Source of the DNA: Pseudomonas kermanshahensis
GTDB taxonomy: Bacteria > Pseudomonadota > Gammaproteobacteria > Pseudomonadales > Pseudomonadaceae
NCBI RefSeq assembly: GCF_014269205.2
Contig: NZ_JABWRY020000002.1
Location: 337,501 to 401,500, forward strand
Reading direction: 5' to 3'
DNA length: 64,000 bases
In this document: positions 18,354 to 26,404 of the stretch, piece by piece
Layout: each line of letters opens with the position of its first letter
How positions within the stretch are numbered: position 1 is the first letter of the stretch
Translations under genes and position numbers: made by a program
The notes under the pieces: model-generated
Databases searched by the model: none
The model's input: the letters and a program-made list of their open reading frames with translations, nothing else
What the model was told of the DNA's origin: nothing

Positions 18354-19331
18354 CTAGCTAGTCAGCACCACCAACTTACCCACAGCCTGCCGCTGCCCCA
18401 GCTTCTCAATGGCAGCCCCCGCCTCAGCCAGTGGATAAGTCTCCGACACCAGCGGCTTCAGCTTGCCTTCACCCTGCCAGGCAAACAGCTGACGGAAGTT
18501 AGCTGCATTCTGCTCCGGCTGACGCTGGGCAAACGCCCCCCAAAACACCCCCACGACCGCTGCGCCCTTGAGCAGCACCAGGTTCGCCGCCAGCTGTGGG
18601 ATCGCCCCGCTGGCAAACCCCACCACAAGCAGCCGGCCATTCCAGGCCAGGCCCCTTACCGCCTGGTCGAACAGCTCGCCACCCACCGGGTCGTAGATCA
18701 CGTCCACGCCCTGGCCGCCGGTCAGGCGCTTGATCTCGTCCTTGAGGCTGGCCTGGCTGTAGTCGATCAGCTCATCGGCGCCGGCAGCCTTGGCCACGGC
18801 CAGTTTTTCGGCGCTGCTGGCTGCAGCGATCACCCGGGCGCCCATGGCCTTGCCTATTTCCACGGCCGCCAGGCCCACACCCCCTGAGGCCCCCAGCACC
18901 AGCAGGGTTTCACCCGGCTGCAGGTGACCGCGCTGCTTGAGTGCATGCATCGAGGTGCCATAGGTCATGCCGAAGGCGGCGGCGGTGGTGAAGTCCATGT
19001 GCTCGGGGATCGGCATCACGTTGTAGAAGGGCACCGCCACCTGTTCGGCGAACGCACCCCACCCCGTGAGGGCCATGACCCGATCGCCCACCTTGAACGC
19101 ACCGGCCTTCTCGCCGACCGCAACCACCACACCGGCCGCTTCGCCACCTGGGGAAAACGGCAGCGGTGGCTGGAACTGGTATTTACCTTCGATGATCAAG
19201 GTATCGGGGAAGTTGACGCCCGCAGCCTGCACATCCAGCAGGATCTCGTTCTTTTTCGGCACGGGGCTGGCGACGTCTTCCAGTACCAGGTCGCGCGCCG
19301 GGCCCAAGGTTTTGCACAACACAGCTTTCAT
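18354..19331 (-). CDS. NADPH:quinone oxidoreductase (MDR/zinc-independent alcohol dehydrogenase family)
   Basis: A 325-residue medium-chain dehydrogenase/reductase of the quinone oxidoreductase type. The catalytic GroES-like domain has GVNFPDTLIIEGKYQ and SPGGEAAGVV, and the Rossmann domain has VLGASGGVGLAAVEIGKAMG near residues 145-163. The structural-zinc cysteines of classical alcohol dehydrogenases are absent. It reduces quinones or enones with NADPH; the specific substrate is unknown. The ATG at 19331 begins the conserved N-terminus (MKAVLCKTLG) after AAAGGAATAGCCCCG. The frame extends upstream without family similarity. Confidence 0.9.
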   Translation of the reverse strand: MKAVLCKTLGPARDLVLEDVASPVPKKNEILLDVQAAGVNFPDTLIIEGKYQFQPPLPFSPGGEAAGVVVAVGEKAGAFKVGDRVMALTGWGAFAEQVAVPFYNVMPIPEHMDFTTAAAFGMTYGTSMHALKQRGHLQPGETLLVLGASGGVGLAAVEIGKAMGARVIAAASSAEKLAVAKAAGADELIDYSQASLKDEIKRLTGGQGVDVIYDPVGGELFDQAVRGLAWNGRLLVVGFASGAIPQLAANLVLLKGAAVVGVFWGAFAQRQPEQNAANFRQLFAWQGEGKLKPLVSETYPLAEAGAAIEKLGQRQAVGKLVVLTS

Positions 19332-19488
19332 CGGGGCTATTCCTTTGCGGGTAGTGGCCGATAAGTGTAGGAGGGCCACCTGCCGGGTCAACGAGCATGG
19401 CCTACCCTGATGGGCCGGCATAAGCCAGGGCTTGGGTTTGAGCGGTGTGCTGGGTAAGCTGGCGCCAATTGTATTGAGGAGCGAATTC

Positions 19489-19893
19489 GTGAAAGCGTGG
19501 ATCTTGATGGTGCTGGCCCTGATGCTGCCAGTTGCGGCCGTGGCCGAAGAAGCCAAGGAAGGGGCGCCCAAGGTCGCCTACATCACCCTGAGCCCACCCT
19601 TTGTCGGTAACTATGCCCTCGACGGCAGCCCCAAGCTGCGTGTCTACAAGGCCGACGTAGCCCTGCGCGTGACCGGTGATGAAGCCGCCAAGGCCGTGAA
19701 ACACCACGAGCCGCTGATCCGTAACCAGCTGGTGGCGCTGTTCACCCAGCAGACGGTGGACAAGATGAGCAACGTCGACGCCAAGGAGCAACTGCGCCAG
19801 GAAGCCTTGAAGCAGGTGCAGCAGGTGATGGAAGCGGAAGAGGGCAAGCCAATTGTCGAAGACCTGCTGTTCAACAACTTGATTGTGCAGTGA
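19489..19893 (+). CDS. FliL-like flagellar basal-body-associated protein homologue
   Basis: A 134-residue secreted or membrane-anchored protein: a signal peptide (KAWILMVLALMLPVAAVAEE) is followed by a FliL-like domain with YITLSPPFVGNY and a C-terminal pattern ending in VEDLLFNNLIVQ, as in FliL. It is not in a flagellar operon. Pseudomonads carry this orphan homologue besides the true fliL, and its role is unknown. The GTG at 19489 is chosen because GAGGAG lies 7 bp before it and it starts the signal peptide; the frame upstream has no such site. It is divergent from the oxidoreductase gene. Confidence 0.8.
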   Translation: MKAWILMVLALMLPVAAVAEEAKEGAPKVAYITLSPPFVGNYALDGSPKLRVYKADVALRVTGDEAAKAVKHHEPLIRNQLVALFTQQTVDKMSNVDAKEQLRQEALKQVQQVMEAEEGKPIVEDLLFNNLIVQ

Positions 19894-20113
19894 CCTGAAA
19901 CCCTTGGGGCCCATCGCCGGCAAGCCGGCGACAGCGGCTTCTATTAGGGCGCAGGCCTCCAGCAGGGCCTCGTCATTTGTGTCTGAAACGAGCTCAGACT
20001 AACCCTAGTCGTAGGACCTTTCTGTCTTCCTTGTACGTCCGCCAATTTACAGTTTCTGATGCGATGGCCGCGTTAAATTGTGCCTCGTCTTCAGTTGCTC
20101 GAGAGTATTGGCA

Positions 20114-20548
20114 ATGCCTTTGAAGTACCAACCGAAAGAGGCGACTGTACTGATGTGCGATTTTTCAGGATTTCAAGCACCTGAAATGATCAAGGTGCGG
20201 CCCGTCGTCGTTCTTCGCAAGCACAGTCAAAATCGCCAGTTGGTGACGATAATCCCGTTGAGCACCACTGCTCCTGATCACTTGGCCAGGCATCACGTTG
20301 TCCTGCCGAGTTATTTGCCTGGCCCTGATCTGACATGCTGGGCCAAGTGCGACATGATCTACACGGTTGCAACCTCCAGGCTGGACAGATGCCGCGTCAA
20401 GTCGCGGCAGGGAGGTGGCCGGGAATATATGACTTTTACAATGCAGCCCGAGCATTTTGCCGCCGTTAGGGCCGCCGTTTGCTTCACGCTGGGCTTCACA
20501 CATCCAGCAACAGTGCAGTCTGTTGTCAATAAAGCACCTGATGCGTGA
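20114..20548 (+). CDS. Solitary PemK/MazF-family toxin-like protein
   Basis: The 144-residue protein resembles the PemK/MazF endoribonuclease superfamily: GFQAPEM then RPVVVL at residues 29-34 (the Arg of the catalytic pair), IIPLSTT at 46-52 (the Ser/Thr side), and the W-A-K-CDMIYTV strand at 76-84. Classical members cut mRNA and are paired with a small antitoxin gene just upstream. Here 220 bp upstream hold no plausible antitoxin ORF and none follows, so it is an orphan or has an unconventional partner. Base composition is visibly less GC-rich than its neighbours, suggesting acquisition. The ATG at 20114 follows GAGAGTATTGGCA. Its TGA lies inside a candidate promoter. Confidence 0.8.
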   Translation: MPLKYQPKEATVLMCDFSGFQAPEMIKVRPVVVLRKHSQNRQLVTIIPLSTTAPDHLARHHVVLPSYLPGPDLTCWAKCDMIYTVATSRLDRCRVKSRQGGGREYMTFTMQPEHFAAVRAAVCFTLGFTHPATVQSVVNKAPDA

Positions 20549-20552
20549 TAAT
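20523..20552 (+). promoter_or_regulatory. Sigma70-like promoter overlapping the end of the PemK-like gene
   Basis: TTGTCA at 20523-20528 (5/6 to TTGACA), a 17-18-bp spacer, and TGATAAT at 20546-20552 (GATAAT 5/6 to TATAAT). Predicted start of transcription is near 20559, directly ahead of a strongly structured segment. Confidence 0.55.
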
Positions 20553-20558
20553 CCATCC

Positions 20559-20685
20559 TGTTCCCGTAAGGGGCTTGTAAGACTCTGCGGATCCTGGTTA
20601 ACCAGCAATCACAGAGCCGGGCAGGTAGATGGCGATGACAAGCCGACCTGTCTGTGAGTAGGGCGCCGGAAGGCGCCCTTTGTCT
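20559..20685 (+). ncRNA. Candidate structured small RNA with pseudoknot
   Basis: No ORF of note lies here, but nested and crossing complementarity is dense. GGCTTGT (20572-20578) pairs with ACAAGCC (20638-20644). Between them is a hairpin: CTCTG/CAGAG (20583-20587/20612-20616) enclosing GAT/ATC and CTGG-TTAA-CCAG. Then CGGGCAGGT (20618-20626) pairs with ACCTGTCTG (20646-20654) in a 9-bp helix with G-U wobbles, which crosses the first helix as in an H-type pseudoknot. A promoter lies before it and an intrinsic terminator after it, giving about 125 nt. I do not recognise the RNA. It may be a known pseudomonad sRNA or the structured 3' UTR of the PemK-like gene. Confidence 0.5.
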
Positions 20686-20690
20686 TTGTG
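20661..20690 (+). terminator. Intrinsic terminator of the PemK-like gene / candidate sRNA
   Basis: GGGCGCC-GGAA-GGCGCCC followed by TTTGTCTTTGTG. The GGAA tetraloop and T-rich tail are on the + strand only, which sets the direction. Confidence 0.85.
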
Positions 20691-20719
20691 TCGTTCTCAT
20701 ATTCCCCAGCGACACTCTC

Positions 20720-21832
20720 TCAGGACGCCAGCGTCCGCCGAAAGCGCGCCAGCGCCACGCTGAAGAACACCAGGCCAATCACGGCCAGGGCCAGGATGTC
20801 TGGCCATACCACGACCACGCCGGCGTCGCGGAACAGGATCGCGGTGCCGAGGCTGACGAAATGCGTCGACGGCGAGCCCTGCATGACCCACTGCAGCCAC
20901 TGCGGCATGCTGTCCAGCGGGGTACTGCCGCCAGACAGCAACAGCATCGGGATGATGACCGGGATCGCCAGCAGGCCGAATTGAGGCGTCGAGCGCGCCA
21001 GGGTGGCGAGGAAGATGCCCAAGGCGGTACTGGCGAACAGGTACAGCGCGGTCACGGCCAGGAACAGCCCCATGGAGCCAGACAGCGGCACGCCCAGGGC
21101 GCCTTTGACCACCACGATGAGCGACACCCAGGTACACAGCACCACCACCAGCGCGTTGCTGGCGATTTTCGCCAGCATGATTTCCAGGGCGGTCAACGGC
21201 AGCACCAGCAAGTGGTCGAGGGTGCCGTGTTCACGCTCGCGCAACAGCGCCGTGCCGGTGAGGATGATCGCCAGGATGGTGATGTTGTTGATGATCTGGA
21301 TCACGGCCAGAAACCAGCCACCCTCCAGGTTGGGGTTGAACAGTGCCTTGGGGTTGATCAGCACGGGGCTCTGGGTTGTGGTGCGCTGGGCATAGTCGAG
21401 CAGCTCACGCTCGAAAATCCGGCCGATGTAGCCGGCGCCCATGAACGCCTGGCTCATGGCCGTGGCGTCGACGTTGATCTGCAGCTCGGGTGAGCGCCCG
21501 GCCAGCAGGTCGCTCTGGAAGTTCACCGGCACATTGATCACGAAGGTGTACTGGCCGCTGTCCATGGCCTGGTCCAGGCGGTCTGGGGGCAGCGGCACGG
21601 CAGGTTGAAACTCGGGCGGTTGCAGTGACTCGGTGAGCTTGCGCGAGAGCTGGCTATGGTCTTCGTCCACCACGGCAACGCTGGCGTTGTGCACGCCGAT
21701 CACCGAGCCTGCCGCCGGCATGTAGATCGCCACGCTGAAGGCATACAGCAAAAACAGCAGCAGCACGCTGTCATGGCGCAGGCTGGTCAGCTCTTTCAGG
21801 CCCAGGCGCAGGGTGTGGTTCAGGCGCGACAT
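20720..21832 (-). CDS. ABC-2 type exporter permease (YhhJ-like)
   Basis: A 370-residue ABC-2 permease. It has one N-terminal membrane segment (LLFLLYAFSVAIYMPAAG), a large periplasmic domain rich in loops, then five C-terminal hydrophobic segments from about residue 180. It contains the ABC-2 signature region around REREHGTLDHLLVLPLTALE. It is the third gene of a YhiI-RbbA-YhhJ type set, starting 1 bp after the stop of the fused ATPase. It probably heterodimerises with the membrane half of that protein. The substrate is unknown; such systems export drugs or amphiphiles with TolC. Confidence 0.9.
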   Translation of the reverse strand: MSRLNHTLRLGLKELTSLRHDSVLLLFLLYAFSVAIYMPAAGSVIGVHNASVAVVDEDHSQLSRKLTESLQPPEFQPAVPLPPDRLDQAMDSGQYTFVINVPVNFQSDLLAGRSPELQINVDATAMSQAFMGAGYIGRIFERELLDYAQRTTTQSPVLINPKALFNPNLEGGWFLAVIQIINNITILAIILTGTALLREREHGTLDHLLVLPLTALEIMLAKIASNALVVVLCTWVSLIVVVKGALGVPLSGSMGLFLAVTALYLFASTALGIFLATLARSTPQFGLLAIPVIIPMLLLSGGSTPLDSMPQWLQWVMQGSPSTHFVSLGTAILFRDAGVVVVWPDILALAVIGLVFFSVALARFRRTLAS

Positions 21833-21833
21833 A

Positions 21834-24554
21834 TCAGGCCTCCTGCTTCTTCAGCATGGCCAGGCTCAGGCCGGTGAACACGGCGAAGAAGCTCAGCAGG
21901 ATCAGGCACTGCGGCCACAGCTCGCGCAGGCCCAGCGCTTTGGTGAAGGTGCCGACCGCGATGTCCAGGAAGTAACCCGCCGGGAACAGTTGGCCCATCA
22001 CTGCTGCGGCGCCATCGAGCGACGAGCGTGGCACGATCAGGCCGGAGAACTGGATGGTCGGCAGGCTGGTGATGATCATGGTGCCCAGGATGGCCGCGAT
22101 CTGAGTGCGGGTGAAGGCCGAGATCAGCAAGCCCAGGCTGGTGGTCGCCAGCAGGTAGGCGACGCCGCCGCAGGCCAGGGCCAGCACGCTGCCCTTGAGC
22201 GGTACGGCAAACAACCAGCGGTTCATCGCCACCAGCAACGCCAGGTTGACCAGGCTTACGGCCAGGTAGGGCAGCTGTTTGCCGAGCAGAAACTCCAGCC
22301 GGGTGAGGGGCGTGGCGTAGAAGTTGGTGATGGAGCCAAGTTCTTTTTCACGGACGATGCCCAGGGCGGTGAGCATGGCCGGGATGAACGCCAGGATCAG
22401 CGCCATGACGCCGGGCCCGATGGCATTCACGCTGACCACGTCCTGGTTGTAGCGGAAGCGTGTTTCCAAGCGCACCGGCTCCTGGCGCTGCACCGGTTGC
22501 TGGCTGGCCGCGGCAAATTGTTCGAGGTTCGCCTGGTGCACCGCTTCAACATAGTTGCGGCTGGTCTCTGCACGGAACGGCATGCCGCCGTCGAGCCAGG
22601 CAGCCACCACCGGTTGGCGACCGGCGTAAAGGTCACGGCCAAAGCCGGGTGGGATCTCCAGCGCCAGTTTGATTTCGGAACGTTGCAGGCGTTGGTGCAT
22701 TTCACGGGTATCGCGAATCGGCGCCTGCTCAGCGAAATACCGTGATCCGCGAAACGCTTCGAGGTAGGCCCGGCTTTGCGGGCTTTGGTCTTGGTCATGA
22801 ACGGCGAAGGCGAGGTTCTCTACATCCAGCGAGATGCCATAGCCAAAGATCACCATCATGAACACGGCGCCGAGCAGGGCGAAGGCCAGGCGCACTTTGT
22901 CGCGTAGCAGCTCCTTGCCCTCCCGGCTGGCCACCGCCAGCAGGCGGCGCAGGCTGAAACCTTGGCGCAACGGCGGTGTGGCCGCTGCCGGCTGTTCCAG
23001 CACAGTGTTTTGCGGGGCCTGGGGTACGGCCTCCTGGGCTTGCTCCAGGCAGCGCACAAAGGCGTCTTCCAGCGTTTCGCCGGCGTATTGGCGTTGCAGG
23101 GCATCAGGCGTGTCACAGGCCAGCACGCGCCCGGCGTGCATGAACGAAATGCGATCGCAGCGCTGGGCTTCGTTCATGAAGTGCGTAGAGAGGAAAATGG
23201 TCACGTCTTGCTCGCGCGACAACTCCACCAGCAGTCGCCAGAAATCATCGCGGGCGGCAGGGTCGACGCCGGAAGTCGGCTCGTCAAGGATCAGCACTTC
23301 AGGGCGGTGCAGCACCGCGACGGCCAGCGACAGGCGCTGGCGCAGGCCGAGGGGCAGGGCGCCTGACGGCTGGTCGGCGATGTCGCGCAGGCCGAAGCGC
23401 TCGATCAGTTCGCTGATGCGCTGCGCGCTGTCGGCCTTGGGGAGGTCGAACAGGCGCGCATGCAGCGTGAGGTTCTGACGGGTGCTGAGCTCGCCATACA
23501 GCGAGAAACTCTGCGACATGAAACCAACCCGCTTGCGCGTGGCCAGGTCGCTGGCGTCCACCGGGCGGCCCAGCAGGCTGGCACTGCCCTCGCTGGCGGG
23601 TACCAGGCCCGTAAGCACTTTCATGGTGCTGGTCTTGCCGCAGCCGTTGGAGCCGAGAAAACCAAAAATTTCCCCACGACCAATGGCGAAGCTGACCTTG
23701 TTGACCGCGGTGAAGTCACCAAAGCGCAGGGTCAGGTCATGCGCTTCGATGGCGACCAGGCCGTCATTTGCCGAGCGTGGCGGGATAGCCAACGGCGCAT
23801 GTTGCGTACTGCCTGCCCCCTGGAAATGGGTAAAGGCATCGTCCAGTTTGCCGCTGGGCGTGACGCCCGCCAATGTGTGGCTGGGGCCCGCGGCAATCAG
23901 CCGGCCGCCATCGAGCATCAGGCAATGCTCGAACTGCTCGGCTTCCTCCATATAGGCAGTGGCCACCAGCAGCGTCAATTGCGGGCGTTGTTCGCGTACC
24001 TGCTCGACCAGTTCCCAGAAGCGTCGCCGCGACAGGGGGTCGACCCCGGTCGTGGGTTCGTCGAGGATCAGCAGGTCAGGTTCGTGGATCAACGCGCAGC
24101 ACAGGCCCAGTTTCTGCTTCATGCCGCCCGACAGCCTGCCGGCCGGGCGCTCGGCGAAGCGATGCAGGTCGGTGGCCTGCAGCAGGTTGGCCATGCGCTG
24201 TTCGCATTCTTGCCGGCCCAGGCCAAACAGCGTGGCGAAAAAACGAATGTTCTCGCTGATCGACAGCTCGGGGTACAGGTTGTTGCCCAGCCCTTGGGGC
24301 ATGAACGCGACCTTGGGGTACAGCGCAGCACGGTGGCGTCGTTGGCGGATCGAGCCGCCCAGCACCTGCAACTCGCCCTGCTGCAGGCGTTTTACGCCGG
24401 CGATCAGCCCGAGCAGGGTCGATTTGCCGGCCCCGTCAGGCCCGATCAGTGCGCAGCGGGTGCCGCTGGGCAGGCTGAAACCCAGCGTCTGCAAGGCGAT
24501 CAGGTCGCCATAACGGTGGCTGATGCCCTCGGCCAGCAGTGCCGGCGCGTTCAT
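21834..24554 (-). CDS. rbbA: Fused ABC transporter, two ATPase domains plus ABC-2 permease (RbbA-like)
   Basis: A 906-residue polypeptide fusing two nucleotide-binding domains to a membrane domain. NBD1 has Walker A GPDGAGKST at residues 38-46 and signature LSGGMKQ. NBD2 has GSNGCGKTS near residue 305; its signature region reads SGALPLGLRQRLS, so the LSGGQ is altered (PLGLRQ). The C-terminal 370 residues are an ABC-2 permease with six hydrophobic segments. The layout matches E. coli RbbA, described as a ribosome-associated ATPase, although here it sits in an efflux operon. It overlaps the adaptor gene by 4 bp (ATGA). An asymmetric ATPase pair, with one degenerate site, is likely. Confidence 0.9.
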   Translation of the reverse strand: MNAPALLAEGISHRYGDLIALQTLGFSLPSGTRCALIGPDGAGKSTLLGLIAGVKRLQQGELQVLGGSIRQRRHRAALYPKVAFMPQGLGNNLYPELSISENIRFFATLFGLGRQECEQRMANLLQATDLHRFAERPAGRLSGGMKQKLGLCCALIHEPDLLILDEPTTGVDPLSRRRFWELVEQVREQRPQLTLLVATAYMEEAEQFEHCLMLDGGRLIAAGPSHTLAGVTPSGKLDDAFTHFQGAGSTQHAPLAIPPRSANDGLVAIEAHDLTLRFGDFTAVNKVSFAIGRGEIFGFLGSNGCGKTSTMKVLTGLVPASEGSASLLGRPVDASDLATRKRVGFMSQSFSLYGELSTRQNLTLHARLFDLPKADSAQRISELIERFGLRDIADQPSGALPLGLRQRLSLAVAVLHRPEVLILDEPTSGVDPAARDDFWRLLVELSREQDVTIFLSTHFMNEAQRCDRISFMHAGRVLACDTPDALQRQYAGETLEDAFVRCLEQAQEAVPQAPQNTVLEQPAAATPPLRQGFSLRRLLAVASREGKELLRDKVRLAFALLGAVFMMVIFGYGISLDVENLAFAVHDQDQSPQSRAYLEAFRGSRYFAEQAPIRDTREMHQRLQRSEIKLALEIPPGFGRDLYAGRQPVVAAWLDGGMPFRAETSRNYVEAVHQANLEQFAAASQQPVQRQEPVRLETRFRYNQDVVSVNAIGPGVMALILAFIPAMLTALGIVREKELGSITNFYATPLTRLEFLLGKQLPYLAVSLVNLALLVAMNRWLFAVPLKGSVLALACGGVAYLLATTSLGLLISAFTRTQIAAILGTMIITSLPTIQFSGLIVPRSSLDGAAAVMGQLFPAGYFLDIAVGTFTKALGLRELWPQCLILLSFFAVFTGLSLAMLKKQEA

Positions 24555-25510
24555 TGCAGGTTGGCCGGCCAGTCCATGTCAGCCGTGCGCACATAGCCAG
24601 CGCCCGGCATGCCCGGCTTGGCTTGCGGCACGGCGCTTGGGTCGCTCAGGCGCAGTTTTACGCGAAACACCAGTTTCTGCCGCTCATCGCGGGTTTCGAC
24701 CTGTTTCGGGGTGAACTGCGCCTTGGCGGCGACAAACGCTACCTTCGCCGGCAACGCCTGATCGGGCAGCGCATCGAGGACGATGCGTGCCTGATCGCCA
24801 ACGGTCAGCCGGCCGCTGGTGGAGGCTGGGAGGTAGAGGTTCATGTACTGGTCGCTCGGGTCGATCAGCATCAGCACGCGACCGCCAGCGCCCAAGACCT
24901 CACCCGGCTCGGCCAGGCGCAGCTGGATGATGCCGTCGATGGGCGCGCGCAGGCTGCTGTCGTCGATCTCGCTGGTCAGTTGGGTGACTTGGGCCTGGGC
25001 GGCGCCGATGGCGGCTTTGACGGCTGCCAGCTGGGCGCGCGCCGCAACCACCGCCGCGTTCGCGGTGTCGAAGCGGGCCTGCTGCTGGTCGAGCAGTTGT
25101 TGGCTGGCATAGTTGCGCTTGAAAATCTCGCGCACGCGCTTGAGTTCCTGGCCGGCGAGCAGCAGCTCACTCTGACGCAGTTGCACGCTGGCCTGGGCCG
25201 CCGCGTAGTTTTCCTGGGCGCGCAGCACTTCGGCCTCGGCCTGATTGCGCTGGGCTTCCATTGTGCGGGTGTCGATACGGGCCAGCAGCTGACCACGGGT
25301 CACCTTGTCGCCTTCGTCGACCCGCACTTCGGCCAAGCGCCCGGGGACCTTGGTGGCAACTTGCACTTCGGTCGCCTCGAGACGGCCGTTGCCCATGCTC
25401 AGGCCTTCCGGCAGCTGGTCATGCAGCGACTTCCAGTAACCCAGCCCTGCCGCGGTCGCCAGAAGGGCGATCAATGCAGTGGCGAAGACCCTGGGGGCAT
25501 ATCGATTCAT
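24551..25510 (-). CDS. HlyD-family periplasmic adaptor (YhiI-like)
   Basis: A 319-residue membrane fusion protein: N-terminal membrane anchor (FATALIALLATAAGLGYW), a lipoyl half-motif (VQVATKVPGRLAEVRVDEGD), a long alpha-helical hairpin from about residue 90 to 190 rich in Ala/Gln, then the second lipoyl half (SSLRAPIDGIIQLRLAEPGE) and a beta-barrel. It links the inner-membrane exporter encoded by the next two genes to an outer-membrane channel. It is first in the operon and overlaps the ATPase gene by 4 bp. The EVE-domain gene lies 94 bp upstream on the same strand. Confidence 0.92.
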   Translation of the reverse strand: MNRYAPRVFATALIALLATAAGLGYWKSLHDQLPEGLSMGNGRLEATEVQVATKVPGRLAEVRVDEGDKVTRGQLLARIDTRTMEAQRNQAEAEVLRAQENYAAAQASVQLRQSELLLAGQELKRVREIFKRNYASQQLLDQQQARFDTANAAVVAARAQLAAVKAAIGAAQAQVTQLTSEIDDSSLRAPIDGIIQLRLAEPGEVLGAGGRVLMLIDPSDQYMNLYLPASTSGRLTVGDQARIVLDALPDQALPAKVAFVAAKAQFTPKQVETRDERQKLVFRVKLRLSDPSAVPQAKPGMPGAGYVRTADMDWPANLQ

Positions 25511-25604
25511 CAGTCAGCATCCTGCTCAATGCACGCCGCTATCGTGGCGTGCGGCTATCCATGGCGTGTTGATATCGGTCAAACCCCTTGATCCTAGCCC
25601 ACCT

Positions 25605-26054
25605 TCACTTCAGCGCGACAATGGCCGCCCATTGTTCAGGGGTAACCGGCATCACCGACAGGCGGCTGCCTTTTTGCACCAGCGGCAATTCGGCAAGTGC
25701 AGCCTGTTGTTTGAGCCTGCCAAGGTCGAGCACCTTGGGCAGGGTTTTCACATGGGCCACGTCCACCGCACTCCACGGGTTCTTCTCGGCGGTGGCCTTG
25801 GGGTCGTAGTAGTGGCTTTCTGGGTCCAGTGCGGTCGGGTCCGGGTAGGCCGCCGCAGTGATGCGGGCGATGCCAGCAATGCCCGGTTGCGGGCAGCTGG
25901 AGTGGTAGAAGAAGAACTCGTCGCCCACGCTCATGGCCCGCAAAAAGTTGCGCGCCTGGTAGTTACGCACGCCGTCCCAGCGCGCTTCGCCCAGCCGGCC
26001 AAGGGCTTCGATCGAGAGCTCGTCGGGCTCGGATTTCATCAGCCAATAGGCCAT
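25605..26054 (-). CDS. EVE domain protein
   Basis: The 149 residues form a single EVE domain (PUA-like fold): MAYWLMKSEPDE start, WDGVRNYQARNFLR, GDEFFFYHSS, and a C-terminal MPVTPEQW. EVE domains are readers of modified bases in DNA or RNA and occur in restriction, RNA modification and stress contexts. The housekeeping stand-alone form is common in proteobacteria with unknown target. It is divergent from a small membrane peptide gene, with 178 bp between, and could be co-transcribed with the exporter genes downstream. Confidence 0.9.
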   Translation of the reverse strand: MAYWLMKSEPDELSIEALGRLGEARWDGVRNYQARNFLRAMSVGDEFFFYHSSCPQPGIAGIARITAAAYPDPTALDPESHYYDPKATAEKNPWSAVDVAHVKTLPKVLDLGRLKQQAALAELPLVQKGSRLSVMPVTPEQWAAIVALK

Positions 26055-26232
26055 GCATGCTGCTCCTGAAAAGGTTTGAAATAACCTGTTGCACGAAACC
26101 GACAGCCGGTTGGCGCCAATGTTTGCGTGTGGGCGCAGGTTGTCGGAAAATGCGCCCCGTTTAAAGCGAGATGCTCTGGCGATACTCAGAAAATCGCCAA
26201 GCCGAAACAGTTTGCCTGGGGGGCAATCTTCG

Positions 26233-26385
26233 ATGAATCAACGCAAAAAGCCGGATCTGCTGTGGATCCTGGTGTTCATTTTTGGCCTGGGTGTGGTCAC
26301 CACTGGTTATGCGCAAGGGTTCCTGGAGCGTAAGCTGGACACCGCCTATCAAATGCCGGTCGACGCCAGCCAGCCGCAACGTTGA
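26233..26385 (+). CDS. 50-residue single-pass membrane peptide
   Basis: A short ORF from an ATG at 26233 encodes a basic N-terminus (MNQRKKPD), one hydrophobic helix (LLWILVFIFGLGVVTTGYAQ) and a short polar tail, predicted with the C-terminus outside. A G-rich stretch (TGGGGGG) about 10 bp before the start could serve as ribosome binding site. The frame is open upstream to 26089 but the upstream part has no protein-like pattern. It ends 19 bp from the convergent 5-formyl-THF cyclo-ligase gene. No function is recognised. Confidence 0.65.
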   Translation: MNQRKKPDLLWILVFIFGLGVVTTGYAQGFLERKLDTAYQMPVDASQPQR

Positions 26386-26404
26386 TGCCCTCCGCTGGCG
26401 CCGC

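Noticed and set aside
20660..20690. Terminator serving the exporter genes from the opposite strand
   Set aside because: The T-tract is only on the + strand; on the reverse strand no T-run follows the stem.
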